Notes: a model not told the origin generated them from the sequence alone. A DNA stretch of 64,000 bases from Bemisia tabaci (GCF_918797505.1 NC_092794.1:67121345-67185344); one strand, 5' to 3'; shown: positions 12,006 through 24,554, counted from the stretch's first letter. Numbers and translations are program-made.

Positions 12006-12828
12006 CGGGAGCACAAAGTCAACCAAGGCGGATCTTTATCGACGCGAAGAAATCGTGAATGTAAACACGTAGTATCCTAGTGCGCAGGGGATGGACAGGA
12101 AGACACCTCTAACCTAAAAACGTAGGGATCGCGGTACTCGTATCTTGACTTTCACCGTCACCGTTTGAATGAACGCAAGATTAGCAAAACGCCTTCATTT
12201 TTGTAAGTCTGCAATACGCACAGTCACTGAGCACGATAGTTGCATTTACGGCCGCGACGTTGTCATGAGTGTTAACGCGTTGCGCCTACCGCAGCGATCA
12301 GGGCATCGAATCAAGCGACTCGTGCTGCAGCTTTTTCCGCAAACGGCAATTACTTATTAGTATATGTTTCTTCACACAAGGGCCATATAAACTTTTAAAG
12401 CTTCGACAGTCACTTTCAATATTTGGAGCAAGAGAAAGAAGTACGAATAGGTGGACAACCTGCGTAATACTGCATTTTTTACAATGTGTACCGTTGAGCG
12501 TGTTGCATACCTAGGTCAAGTTTTAACGTAAACAAAAAAAGCGCGTGAAACCTAATTGTTAGAGTCTGGGTACACAAGAATACTACCGAGAAAAAGAGGC
12601 CGATAAATGAATAACTGAACTCTTACTACGACAAATAACTTCGTAAAGAAAAATAACTTCCCATCTTGGTATTAATGGCATCTTGAGAGGGTTAATACGA
12701 TTTCAGGTCATAATTTACAAAAATGTCGAAAAGAATTCTAAATGAGTTTGAGAACATCCAAATCACATGAACGATTGACGACTTAAGTTCAATTAGTTTA
12801 TACGGCCGAAGTTACTTGGCTGGCAAAT

Positions 12829-13262
12829 GGGTCAGTTGCGCTGGTCACAGAATCGTGTTTTGGTGCTTAATTCTCGTAAATCAGCTAAAAATAAAAAGTT
12901 CGGTCCGAACAGCAACCTTCTATGTTCAATATTAAGCGAGATATCGCCCTTTGAAAAGTCGGGGTTTTGACGTCATCCACCGCGAAAGTGGCACCCTTGG
13001 TTTCTTCCACCTTGCTTTCGTCAGTCTATGTGACGCACATTTGCACTGGTTGTTCAACGTGAAACTCGGATGAAAGCAAGGTGGAAGAAACCAAGGGTGT
13101 CATTACCATGGGGGATGACGTCAAAAACCCGACTTTTCAACGGGCAATATCTCGGCTAAAGTCGAACGTAGAAAGTTACTTTTTAGACAGATCTCATTAT
13201 TTTTGGCTAATCTACAAGACTCAAGCGTCAAAAAAAAATTCTGTGACCAGCGCAACTGACCC
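12829..13262. mobile_element. GGGTCAGTTGCGCTGG-type MITE, uninterrupted
   Basis: GGGTCAGTTGCGCTGGTCAC at the left and GTGACCAGCGCAACTGACCC at the right, 434 bp. Both arms carry the GGTTTCTTCCACCTTG block and its inverse. Confidence 0.88.
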
Positions 13263-13789
13263 ATTGTAACGAAAATTCCCGATAAACAAATTCTGAGACG
13301 AACATCAGCCGCAAAGAGTTAATGGATGGCGCCGGAAGTTGACGTCACGATTAAGTCAAACATTAATTGCTCCCATTATTAATGCATATACAACCCAACT
13401 GCGGACGATACCCTAAAATAAACGATAATTGACAGCTTGCATGCCCAATGAAAGAAGCATCCGAAAGCGTTTATTTAAACCGCTACCTACTCACTTGATA
13501 ACGCTTAATGGCTGTGATTTGCCGCAAATGTCATGTCACAAGTGGGAGGCCGACTCAGGTGTAGGTCTCGATCGATTTATCATATGAGCGGATTGTTTCT
13601 AAAAGGGCGCATGTCTATTTTCCAGATGAGCTCTGGGCTACGTAAGAATACTAGCGTTGTGGGCTCATCTGGAGGGTATGTTTCCTCCCTTTTAGAAAAA
13701 AAACCAGCTCGTCTGAGGCTTCCAGAGGCTACACGTTCCGCTGCCCTTCAAAACCGTAGTATGGAAAGCGTAAAGCCATGTCGCTCTTT

Positions 13790-13791
<2 letters not shown>

Positions 13792-13844
<53 letters not shown>
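13792..13844. repeat. Poly(T) tract
   Basis: About 50 uninterrupted T. It could be the reversed tail of a retroelement, but no SINE or LINE body is recognisable beside it. Confidence 0.9.
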
Positions 13845-13847
<3 letters not shown>

Positions 13848-13852
13848 AAATG

Positions 13853-14111
13853 TATGCTGCCGTACTAAGAAAACACATTATAAGCCTCCAGGCGCTGCTA
13901 AATTTCCTTTTGTAAATCACGAATTTTCGGGGAAAAGTATAGATATTTTTCTTCCAATTTCTCAGATGACTGGGTTCGCAATTTCACCTTAAGCTCCTGA
14001 AAACTTCAATGGAAAATATCCATACACCTTTCGTAAAAAAGGAACATAATACCGAAGGAAATTCGGCAACTCTCGAATGTTCATACGGCGTTTGTCCTTA
14101 GCATGGCAGTA
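13853..14111. mobile_element. TACTGCCGTGC-type MITE
   Basis: Ends GCTGCCGTACTAAG and CTTAGCATGGCAGTA, with the usual AT-rich middle (ATTTTTCTTCCAATTT). It abuts the poly(T) tract on its left. Confidence 0.75.
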
Positions 14112-14845
14112 TGTGGCTATATACAAGGGAAATTACATTAAATACGTTAGCTTGTATCGTGCAGAAATGTGCTTGATTCAACCCATTTTATTCTTGATTC
14201 AAGTGGAAACGTTCGAGATGCAAATTTAAGTCCTTTTTTCAATTCCCTGGATTTGCGATTTAACTTACATGATGACGACACTGATTTTTTGTGAAAAAAA
14301 TCCCAAGCTTACAAAGAGCTTTCAACATTCATTCAGGCTAGATTTGTGGTTGAAGGGTAAAGTATAGGCCCGAAAAATTTTCAAAACAATTTGACGCAGT
14401 TTTGGCTCTCTGAGTACTCACACCTTTTCTGAGATTTCTTTATTCTAATGCGGAGGAAAAAGCAAAATTATTCCAAATTTTTGTCTAAATCTATCATTTT
14501 CACTTCTATACTCTACTTATATGACAAAAGTGAATGATAAAACTCTCAAACCGCATTTTAAACATACGTTTTTTGCTTAAAATACCTCAGGTGTCCTTCA
14601 TTTTCATGAAAAAAAGCGTAAGTCCAAAGTTTTAAATTATCTGAAAAAGGGTACAAAAATTCTTCCCGCGCGGGAAAAAGTATTTCAGAAGTTTTAAACA
14701 GATGTTGGCCCATCTTTCGAACAGTCGGATTCTTAATCATTCTACTTGTCGTGAAAATCAAATTGTTGCCTTTATAAACATTATCCCTGGACTCACGCCC
14801 TTCTACCACAAGAATCAATTCAAATGTGGCAATGGGACCAGCGGG

Positions 14846-14945
14846 TCGATTGTTGAATCGTTATCGAACGCTTCCGATCGATAAATCCCTATCTTAACAA
14901 TGCTATATATCGATCAAGGTCATTCGATAACGATTCAACAATCGA
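14846..14945. repeat. 100-bp ATCGAT-rich hairpin
   Basis: TCGATTGTTGAATCGTTATC is answered by GATAACGATTCAACAATCGA. The loop holds GATCGATAAA and ATATCGATC. Possibly a short palindromic MITE; it lies just upstream of the MITE at 14956. Confidence 0.65.
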
Positions 14946-14955
14946 GGAGCAGCAG

Positions 14956-15215
14956 TACTGCCGTGCTGAGGAAGAACGCCGTATGAACATTCGAGAGTTG
15001 CCAAATTTCTTTCGATAAAATGTTTATTTTTGAGGAAAGTTATGCTTATTTTTGCTTGAAATTTTCAGGAGCTTTAGGTGAAATTACGAACAAAATTATC
15101 TAAAAAATTGGAAAAAAAAATATTCATAAGTTTACCAGGGGATTTTTCTTTTATCAAAGGAAATTTGGCAACGCCTGAAGGTTCATACGGCGTTCTTCCT
15201 TAGCATGGCAGAGTA
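14956..15215. mobile_element. TACTGCCGTGC-type MITE, good copy
   Basis: TACTGCCGTGCTGAGGAAG at the left and CTTCCTTAGCATGGCAGAGTA at the right form imperfect terminal repeats, about 260 bp in all, AT-rich, non-coding. Confidence 0.8.
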
Positions 15216-15639
15216 GCGGCGCGGCGTATCTTGTCACAGCCGCAACAAACCGACGTTGCCGCGGGTCCCCTAGAAATCCGTCCGGTGCAACGTGAAAAAT
15301 GGAGGATTTTGACGGCGAGCCAACATATCTGCAGACTTATTGAAAGGAGACTCGGTGGAAATGTTGATAAAAGGCACACCACCGGAGCATAAACCTAAAG
15401 TTGGGGCGACTCATCCGAACACCCACCCGGCTGAAACTAGTTATCCCGTTCCCTTCCCTCACCCTCCGCCCCGCCTCTCCCTTCGGCAGACTTTCAAGCG
15501 GCCTTTGCCCCACCCTTTTCTCCTCTCTAACCCCCAGTGACCCCTCGTATGATCTCTCTGCAGGTACAGACGCTATTAATGTTCCGTCACTGAAGAGCGA
15601 TAAATCTCGATTTATTCCCATTGGTGGCATTGAAAGAGG

Positions 15640-15895
15640 TTACGTTATTCTTATTGTTTGGATTTTTTGTTTAACTTTTTTCAATTTTTTGATTTTTTCT
15701 TCCTTTTACCTTTTATAATATTCTTTAATTTTTTCTCAATTTTTCAATTTTTTTTTTTACTTTTTATCATTTTTTAATTTATTTTTAAAAATTTTTTGTT
15801 GAGTTTTCCTTATTTTTTTAAAAAAAAAAAACAATTTAATTTTTCTTCATAGTTTTTATTTATTTTTTTATTTTTTTTTAAGTAATTCAACATAA
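15640..15895. repeat. T-rich low-complexity region
   Basis: About 250 bp of T-rich sequence with repeated ATTTTTT blocks; non-coding. Confidence 0.75.
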
Positions 15896-16386
15896 TGGAG
15901 AATCCCTTTGATCTCTAATTGCTTTTATACGTGGAGGACGTACCGCGACCATCCAGTTTGGCATCGAAAAAACTTAAAAAGCTGACTCAAATTTGCATGA
16001 TTTTACCTTAAAGTTACATTTTTTATTAGTAGATACACCAGTCCAAGCGCATCCTCTGCCTAATCTCGTGATATGCGTCGAATTGAAAAATATATTAACT
16101 AAAGAGAGGCTAATTAAAACATTTCTGAGGACATTTCTAAGTATTCAGTCACCACCTGTGGTGCTATGCGAAGATCTTGGACCTTTAGCCTTCATTGATG
16201 AGTACTTTCGATAACTATGGTCCACTCTCAATTCATGCTTGGTCCATCCCTCCCCTCCGCCCCAAATAATGCGTCGGCAACGTTGGGTATTGCTATTGTG
16301 AAAGGGTTGAATGAAACGACTCCTCTAACGAAATATTCACCTGTGCCGTGTGCCGTAGTATCGTTTTTAGCGGGAGGCTCAAAAAA

Positions 16387-17330
16387 CCGTGGTAAAAATT
16401 GGCGATAAGAGCTGCATTTCAAAATACCATAGGAATTATTATGGCCGGCTAAAGAAGGCTACAGAAAATCATATAGCTGGCTGTAGAATGCGGAGAAAAT
16501 CATACGGCCGGGCTATACGAAACTATAAAAAATTATGCAGCCGGGCTATAGTTCCTATCGCCACAGGCTTTACACTTTATCGCCTGGCTGTTGTTTTTTC
16601 GCCATCGATTATAAAAGGCTATAAGAAATTGTGTAGAAATTCGTGTGCTTAGGAAATCATTAAGTTTGATACGGAACCACCTTAATACTTACAAAACACA
16701 CATTATATTGTCCTTTAATACATATTTTTTTTATCAATTAAAATGAGAATAACCCATACAGGATGTGCAAACATTTCAAAATCATGAGTTGAATAACGCT
16801 GACTCCGCCAGATTAAATTAATATTAGAGCCTAACACAAAGCGGAGCGGCGACGCACTGGCGCCTACAAACCTAACCGGGATACTTCACGCATTGCGCAA
16901 CGCGTGAAGTATCCCTGTTAGGTTTGTAGGCGCCAATGCGTGTTTCGCGCTGGCTGCCCGCCAGCCACGGCGCTTGAAGCAACTATTTCACACCACAGGT
17001 ATTGCACAGTATCATACGAAACTGAAGGCGCTCTAATATATTAGTAATGGCAGGCATCCATCAAAAGTACGGAGCTTTCCTCGCAAAATAAATCAAGATA
17101 CTACGGCCCAAAAAGAGAGCAGTATTCCAAAAACTCACTAAGTCCTAACATCCGTAATTAGTAACGTTTAGCATACACTTTATCGCCTGGCTGTTGCTTA
17201 CTCGCCATCGGCTATAAAAGGCTATAAGAAATTGTATAGCTGGGTATAGAAGCTATTGGAAATCTTACAGCCGGCTGTAGGTCTATGGTATTTTAGAACA
17301 CAGATTTTACTGCCAATTTTTAACCAGGGA
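16387..17330. mobile_element. TIR element nested in the MITE
   Basis: The ends are CCGTGGTAAAAATTGGC and, reversed, CCCTGGTTAAAAATTGGC. Similarity continues inward (AAATACCATAG on both sides). The flanks read AAA on each side, a possible 3-bp duplication. The interior has a directly repeated segment (about 16570-16632 and 17175-17243, CACTTTATCGCCTGGCTGTT) around a further hairpin element. Confidence 0.7.
16815..17045. repeat. Hairpin element with GCGCCTACAAACCTAAC core
   Basis: It is a near-palindrome centred near 16900. The arms contain GGCGCCTACAAACCTAAC and GGATACTTCACGC, with outer ends TAATATTAGAGC / GCTCTAATATATTA. The same core occurs at 26317-26400. Confidence 0.75.
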
Positions 17331-17953
17331 AACGCAAATTTCTTACACAGATTGTGAAGTTAAGAGTGCAAACTTAGTCAATGCGCTCACCGTGATTTTT
17401 CAGACATTTACTGATAGAAACAACTCTTATTTTTGCTCCAGCAAAATTTTGCAACACGCCCACTCCCCTCGGTAGAAAATTCCTCCCCGGTCAAAAGTCT
17501 CTAATGAGTGTTAAATTGCTCGTATATACTTAATACATGAATTACAACAGTCAAAAGTATCATATTTAGTTCATTTCTAACCCTCAACGAACCGTTTCAA
17601 CCCAGAGATAACTATATTTTCGTTGCATAGCTGAAATCGGCGATTTTTGAGTTTTCAGGGTTTGGATTGGAGGGCTTGGAGTTTCCCGAGTCAAAACCAA
17701 TATTTTTGGTTGGGTCCGTGTTGAAATCAATATCGTCGAATTATTTTACATCTTTACGCTCTCCGTTATTAAAAAAATGAATTTTAATGTAGCAATTTAT
17801 TCTTTTGGACATGAGAATGGCTTTCGTCGAAAACTCAGGTTTCGATTTTTAGACCCAACTCGAAGGAAATCGCTCCCAAGAAAAACGCTCATTCGTAAAC
17901 TAAAATCCCTTCTCCGGGTGCGATCGCAATTAGACATTTTACCTGTGCAACTG

Positions 17954-18224
17954 CGGGCCGATTATTGAAATTGATAGACAAAACTATAGACAAAGACGAC
18001 AAAAGGGATTTGGAGGGATCCTATTGGTGGAAGCAGGTGGTGGCAATGGACATAGGAGGTAGGTAATAGGCTAACTAACGGCAACCCACTGAAGACCCGA
18101 CAGTTAGTCCATCATTTTCTTCCTTAGCCTATAAGAACCACCCATCTCAACCAATAGGATTGCTCCATACTCCCTATGTCTTCTTTGTCTATAGCTTTGT
18201 CTATCAATTTCAATAATCAGCCCG
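17954..18224. mobile_element. 271-bp TIR element (CGGGCTGATTATTG family)
   Basis: Terminal repeats CGGGCCGATTATTGAAATTG and CAATTTCAATAATCAGCCCG; arms contain ATAGACAAAG and GAGGGATCCTATTGGT with their inverses. Flanked by CTG on both sides, a 3-bp target duplication. Confidence 0.88.
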
Positions 18225-19400
18225 CTGGAGCTATTGTAATATCTGTCTCTTGTATCTAAAAATAATACCTCCCGTAGTCTCTTTAAAAATCCAATCAAGT
18301 TGCAACATCTATGTGAAAAAGAGCCCGCGAGACTCAGGGTCTCAGGTTACGAGGAAACGTAGACAAAGGGAAAAAGAACAGCTATTTTTATCGGCCAATC
18401 AAGTCACACCATCAATTTAAAAAGCAAACCATCAAAGGCAAGATTTAAGGTGTTAGTGCGGGAGAGTAGACGAGGACGGGGGGGAGTATTGCGCTCTAAA
18501 GTCACTTAGCTGAGGCATGTTGGTGCAAGCCATTGATAATGAAGTATTTATGAGAATGCTTTAAAAATAAGTTTAGTATCGATTTTCTATTTTCAACTCG
18601 TGAGTGGCGGCGGGTTTCTAGAGGCGAGCTTCGTCGGCGAATCAAGGTTGCTAGATCACGCGAAATTCACTCATGGACCGAAATAAAAACTACGAGAACT
18701 CGCATAAAAGGCGACAACCTTTGGGTCGAAACAGGCGCATTAAACAAACATATTCACGCTTGTCTACCTGAAGGACAGTCCTGCATGAGCTGCGAGAGTT
18801 CAGCCGTAAAGAAAGAATAATAGTGCCCCTGCTAAAAACGAACATGTTGGTGCCATGCTGAGATCATCTTGTTACTGGTGCGGTCCTTTTTGGACGATGT
18901 TAGTATTGACATGGTACTAACATGTTATCAAGTTAATACCAACACGGTAAAAACATCGTCTTAAAAGTGTCTTATATTGGTGCCGTGCAGATACCGTATC
19001 GGTCACTGTTACTTACTTTGATCAAGCTGGTGCAAACCATGTTGATGGTAAAATGAATCCGCCATGGAAACCGTACAAGAATCTTTCAATTACATGAGTA
19101 ATTACTTTATTTAAATGCCTTAAATTGATACCATAGATATTGTATTAGGACATGGGTACACGACAATATATACTCCCTAGGGAACCATTTGCGAATAAAA
19201 TTTCAATTGCAATAAAAATAGGAAAGACGGAGGTGGGCGATGACTGCAACGCGGTTTGACTCAGAGCCTGGTAGATCGCCCGAAATCAATTGGGTAGGCA
19301 ATATCACCGCAATCGAGTTCGAATAGATGCATGACCCATGCTAAGGAGTTTTGTGAACGGTGGAACTGCGATCGCAACCATGGCGCAATGTAAACATTTC
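18225..19400. other. No gene or paired repeat recognised
   Basis: Mixed sequence with one patch of near-repeats of CATGTTAGTA/GGTACTAACATG (18860-18960). Nothing coding is supportable. Confidence 0.4.
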
Positions 19401-19967
19401 TGCCGTGATAGCGAAGAGAGTCGTAAGTGCAAAATTTTCGAAATCGAGTTTTCTTCAAAATTCGTCTAAACTCTTTTAGATGAAATTACTGAGACAGCTA
19501 AAACAGCAAAATTCATCCTACTTTAATGAAAACGAGACGTATGAGAAAGCCGTAAGTGCACAAAAAATGACATAGTTTTTTTCAAGACAGATGCAAGTGC
19601 ATGAGAGCCAATGAAAACGGTGCTTTCCAGTAAAGTGCCGCCCTCATCTGCCAATTTCTAACCTGAAAATGTGTTTGTTGTGCGTCCAAAACGCAACCAC
19701 GAAAGCATGCAGAAGATAGCACTTACGGCTGTCTTGCCTAACAATAACCTCGCATGAAAATGAAAAATACCCTATTTATATAATGGAAATAAAATCGGTC
19801 GATTTTTAATCATCTTTACGATTTCTAGGAGTCTTCCGGACGCTTAGTGGCAATTTGACAAAGAACGGAGGCTTCTTTCAATAAAATGTTCCGGTCAGAA
19901 GCTTCTGAGCCCGTTTTCTCAGAACTTCATTTTTGCACTTACGGCTCTCTTCGCTATCACGGCAGAT
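19401..19967. mobile_element. TIR element of about 570 bp
   Basis: CTGCCGTGATAGCGAAGAGA at the left is matched by TCTCTTCGCTATCACGGCAG at the right, continuing into TAAGTGCAAAA. Internal copies of GCCGTAAGTGCA occur. No clear target duplication. Confidence 0.75.
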
Positions 19968-20509
19968 GTGTGAATGAGTTTTTTGTGGTTTTATCTCGAT
20001 TTCTGCAGAAAGTATGGGAAGGGCTCATAGATATAGTGTGCGTCAGAGAACTTTCCGTGTGGAATGAGACGGGATTTCGGCAAATGTTTCTTATTATCAG
20101 AATGACATGCCTCCACACCTCTCAGCCTAGAACGGACGCGTTACTTCTGTAGAGTCGGCGACTAAAGAATTTAAAGTAGGAGTTTTTTTGTTTTTGTTTT
20201 TTGTACTTTTTTCTTCAGTTTATGAAGAAAATACGTCTGGAAATGATTTGAATGCACGGAGAAAAAACTGCAATTCGTATTAAACTTTAAAGTATTCAAG
20301 TGAGTGAAATTTTTAGTAATGGGGACCAAACTTCAATTCAGGTACCTAAGGTTTTTACAGAAAAAATGTACAAAAATGGCCCGAGTAATTCAACTAAAAA
20401 CACAAGAAAACTAGCAAAAACTAAAAACACAAAAAAGGTAACCAATGCTAAAAAAAAAACAACAAAACACAAAGCCTGGGACAATATGGGGTGGTTTGAA
20501 ACCCCTCCT

Positions 20510-20654
20510 CGACCAGGAAAAAAATATAACAAATTATAACAATCAAAATACCTAGACCCCCATTTCGTGATAACAAAAAACTTTTTTCCCCATGAAATAG
20601 GGATCTAGTTATTTTGATTTTTATAATTTTGTATATATTTTTGTTCCCTGGTCG
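20510..20654. repeat. Inverted repeat of about 145 bp
   Basis: CGACCAGGAAAAAAATATA is mirrored by TATATTTTTGTTCCCTGGTCG, with AACAATCAAAATACCTAGA against TCTAGTTATTTTGATTTTTA inside. A short foldback element adjacent to the 20678 copy. Confidence 0.65.
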
Positions 20655-20677
20655 AACACTACCATGAAACGTCCCAG

Positions 20678-20948
20678 CGGGTTGATTATTGAAATTGATA
20701 GACAACGAGGTAGATAAAGAAGACAAAAAGGATACGGAGGGATCTTATTGGTGGAAGCGAGTGGTGGTAATGAACAAAACACGTAGGTGATAGACTAACT
20801 AACGACACCTCACGAGAGACCCGATAGTTAGTCCATCATTTACCCTCTTAGCCTGCAAGAACCACTCATTTCAAGCAATAGGATCGCTCCATACTCCTTA
20901 TGACTTCTTTGTCTATAACTTTGTCTATTAATTTTAACAATCAGCCCA
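20678..20948. mobile_element. 271-bp TIR element (CGGGCTGATTATTG family)
   Basis: CGGGTTGATTATTGAAATTG at the left and TTTTAACAATCAGCCCA at the right. Exactly the same length as the 17954 copy, with CAG duplicated at both flanks. Confidence 0.88.
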
Positions 20949-22039
20949 CAGGTTTGTGTTTGGTTCTTTTTTAGCCTTGGTTACCAGTTTCCTTGTGCTT
21001 TTTAGTTTTTGATAGCCCAACTAAAACTTGTATCCTTTCCGAAAGGCCTAGATTTTCTGAACTGAGGTTCGGTTCCCATGGCTGAAAACTTCAGTCACCT
21101 AAACCGGAAAAACAAAGTTGAGTCTCACAATAACAACGGGAGGCTCATAGTGTCTTTCTTTTAATTTTCTTGTTTTGCCGGTTGAAAATGCGAGTGTGAT
21201 CCCTGATCCCTGCGAAACGTCCCGCGGTTTTTTTTATTTTATTTTATGTGTTTCTCTTTATTATTTGCGGCCTTAATCCCGTCTTAAGTTGTTCCTTTGT
21301 AAACCGGAAACTTCAGTACTCCAAATAAACTGAATTTCAGTCCTTCTAGCCGGAGTTTTTCCTCCGTGAGTCGTCTTGGAGGCCACATAATCCGGCAACT
21401 GTGAATAATAATCAGCGATAGAAAGGGCACCGAATCGATCATATCCCAGCTCCGTTGCTCCGTTCACGAGTGAAAACAGAAAGCTCGTAAAGGCTCATAA
21501 AGGAGTGTTCATGGAAGACAGAAACAGAGCTTCAACCCCCCTTTCCCTCTTCCCGGTCGGCGCGGAGATTAGTGTCGAGTCTGTCGGCGACCGAGGGGAT
21601 TTGAGGGTAGACGGGGGTGCGGGGGTGGGGGATTGGCCGGGAAAGCGGGCGGGGGGGAGGTTGGATGGGTGGAAGTGGACAGGAAACAATCAAACAATGA
21701 AACACGATACGAATAAAATGTCGGAGTAATTAAAATCCGTTAAAACCGCGGAGTCGATTGTCGAAGCTCGATCGATAATTAGCATTGCCAAGACAGGGCT
21801 TTATCGATCAAGTTGATTCGATCCGTTCACCATTCGATCCGCGGCAGGGTCGATCGGAGACTTGGACTCGGTGTAAGTTGGACTTGAATCGTGCGAGAGT
21901 TTCGAAGGGACGTCTTTTTTCGATATCGGTCGCACGGAAAATTCAATTTCAGCTGCATACTCTGGAAATTGAGATCTTATACTCTGCGTGCTGGAATAGA
22001 AGTTTGAGGGAGAAACGTTACATCTCGTTGGGTGCCATT

Positions 22040-22204
22040 CAGTGGCGTGGCGTGCTTTGCGATATATCGATTGTTATGCCATTCAAACCTATGGGAAAGG
22101 ATCGATAAACAGGGTGTTCGCAACGAACACATTCATAATCGATTCTTTACCATGGGTTTAAATGGCAGAACAATCGATACATCGCAATCCACGCCACGCC
22201 ACCG
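22040..22204. mobile_element. Palindromic hAT-like MITE, copy A
   Basis: Ends CAGTGGCGTGGCGTGC and CACGCCACGCCACCG; centre GTGTTCGCAACGAACAC; several ATCGAT sites. Flanks GTGCCATT and GCGCCATT form an 8-bp target duplication with one mismatch. 165 bp, non-coding. An 8-bp duplication plus CAGTG-type ends are hallmarks of the hAT superfamily. Confidence 0.9.
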
Positions 22205-22515
22205 GCGCCATTGGTTGGCAGAATAGAGTCGACGTTTTATGCCGGTGTATATGAGGGTGCTTTAAGAGGTAACCGTTTTATTGCGATGCCTTTAAGACGG
22301 TTAAGGATAAAGAGCTCTGATTTTGGTTGCAATCGGTGATAAAATCAAAGACACGCAGTTATACACGCATATACGAAAGTTCATTTCCCCTGAATAATGT
22401 TTCTGAGGATGAAATGGTGGCATCTTTCTTTGAGCTTTGTTTAGAAATTGCAAGAAAAAACCGCGAGTGCCGCGCAGTAGTTAGCGTTTTTGTTGATTTT
22501 TGGCTCCTTGGATTT

Positions 22516-22956
22516 ACATACATTCGAGGCGCTCTTCGACACCTAATCGCCATCCTTGCCTATCGATCCAGAGGTCATCTGGTAAATGGCATCTTGTGAT
22601 TTCATCTTGAATGCCACCTATCCAAGATTTTGCTGAACGCCCTCTACGTCTTCTCCCAGGAGGAACCCAATCTAGTGCCTTTTTAGGCAACCTATTATCT
22701 GCCATTCGTTGAACAAGACCATACCAGACAAGCTGTTTGGTCATAATTTCATGCACGATGTTCTGCTCGGCGTTCATGATCTCTCGGACTCTTTCGTTCC
22801 TTACGTGATCTCTCCTCGAGATTCCGGCTGATCTTCGCCAGAAATCCATCTCAGTTGCCTTAAGAATCTTTATGGTGCAATCTTTCATGGGCCACACTTC
22901 ACTGCCGTAGGTCAGAATGCTTTTGATTATTTTGATATAAATCATTCTCTTTTTTC
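22516..22956 (-). pseudogene. 5'-truncated RTE-like LINE, reverse transcriptase C-terminus
   Basis: The minus strand encodes about 143 residues with TYGSEVWPMK, ATEMDFWRRSAGISRRD, RNERVREIM, QLVWYGLVQRMADNRLPKKA, DWVPPGRRRRGR and DRQGWRLG. These are the C-terminal landmarks of RTE-type endonuclease-reverse transcriptases of arthropods. The copy starts inside the polymerase C-terminus and lacks the endonuclease and catalytic core. It is bounded by the 12-bp duplication CTCCTTGGATTT at 22504-22515 and 22957-22968. The 3' end is a short TGTATG repeat rather than poly(A), as is usual for RTE. Confidence 0.88.
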
Positions 22957-23300
22957 CTCCTTGGATTTCCGTTGTAAAAATGGACCGCGTTTAGCAAAAA
23001 GGAACCAAGCCACATCAGCTGTTGCCAAATTTAATTTGGAAATTTAATTTTTGACATGAAAACGGGCGTGAGGATTTTTTTGCAAACAGTGAATTTTCTG
23101 CGCAGTGCGAAGCAAATTCCTTAGAATTTTCAAAGTCATCCACACAGTCGTTTCTTGCAAAAAATTAAATTACCCAGTTAAATTTGGCACTAACTGGTGT
23201 GGTTTGGTTCCTTTCTGCTAAATGCTGTCCAAATAATACTTGAGGAGAATTCGGGGAACTTATAGGTCACTCAGGTTCATTCTGTTAAAAACCGTCCAAT

Positions 23301-23847
23301 GGACCACTAGACAAGGTACGAATTTCAGCATTCTGATACATGCTTCATAACCAAAATTTCACGTAGAACACGATGCGCACAACGAAAATTACCGAAATCA
23401 ACTCCTTACGAAGGTATTCAATAATTCTTCATGCGTGAATTCAAACCACCTGCTCATGAAAACTCAATGCTCTACGTGATACACATCGCGCTAAACGTTT
23501 ATCGTGACAGTCTCTGCGTTATAAAAATCTGGCAACCTCAATCTTGACACTTTGGCTCAGCTATAGCAAATTGCTTACAGTTGGAACAACACATGGTGGT
23601 AAATGAACATTGCTCGATTGAGAAGCTTGCTGAAACCGTTGTAGTGCGCGATTTGACTCACGTAGAGATTTGAGTTTCTTGTGAGCGGGCAGTTCAAATT
23701 CCTCTTAACCAATATGAAATAAAAATGTTAATATCTCCGTTAGGAGTTGGTTCCAGTAATTTTCGTTGCACGAATCGTGTTTTACGTGAAATTCTGGTTC
23801 AGATTCATGTATCAGAATGCTTAAATTCGTACCTTGTCTAGTGGTCC
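23301..23847. mobile_element. GGACCACTAGACAAGG-type MITE, 547 bp
   Basis: GGACCACTAGACAAGGTACG at the left and CGTACCTTGTCTAGTGGTCC at the right; sub-terminal AATTTCAGCATTCTGATACA and inverse. No coding capacity. Confidence 0.88.
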
Positions 23848-24296
23848 ATTAGATTACGTTTTTGCACTAAGAAATATATTTGGCTCATCCATTAACCCAT
23901 AGATGCCCAAGCCGGGTCAAATTGGTCCAAGGTCAATTGGGGCCGGTACAAACGAACCTTAGATAGGTCTATAAATTCATCCTAGATAAAGAATCAGACG
24001 ACAAATCGAAAAAAAATCGAGGGTCAACACAGCCGGAGATGAGAGTGATGCAATCAGGCCTCATGTTTTAACTTTTCTCCCAATTCTGAGCAATACCTGG
24101 ATGGCAGTAAAGAGCGGAGCATCGTTAGATTACGCCTAGCGCCATAGCGCCTTCAATCTGGCAGATGCTACACGGACATACTCCATCAGGCACGAATAGT
24201 TGTATCTCTGCGCCGTCATCAATGCGAGTCCTTTCCCTTTCTTTAATTCCATATTGTATTGGTTTCGTCCGTCTTAATTCTGGCGATGCTTCTCTG

Positions 24297-24554
24297 TACT
24301 GCCGTGCTGAGGAAAACGGCGTATGAACATTCAAGAGTTGCCGAATTTTCCCAAATAAAGTGTGTATTTTCAAGGAGATTTATGAATATTTTTCCTTGAA
24401 ATCTTCAGGAACTTTAGGTGAAATTACGAACAAAATAATCTGAAAAATTGGAGGAAAAATAATCATAAGTTTTCTCGAAAATTTGTGTTAGATTGAAGGA
24501 AATCTGGCAACGCCTGAAGGTTCATATGTCGTTTTTCCTTAGCACGGAAGTGTA
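24297..24554. mobile_element. TACTGCCGTGC-type MITE
   Basis: TACTGCCGTGCTGAGG at the left and CCTTAGCACGGAAGTGTA at the right, 258 bp, with the same internal AT-rich arms as the other copies. Confidence 0.78.

Larger units (their letters stand above)
16262..17461. mobile_element. Right half of the GGGCCTGTTGC MITE, split by an insertion
   Basis: 16262-16386 and 17331-17461 together make one half of this family, ending AGCAAAATTTTGCAACACGC. They are separated by a 944-bp TIR element. Confidence 0.7.
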
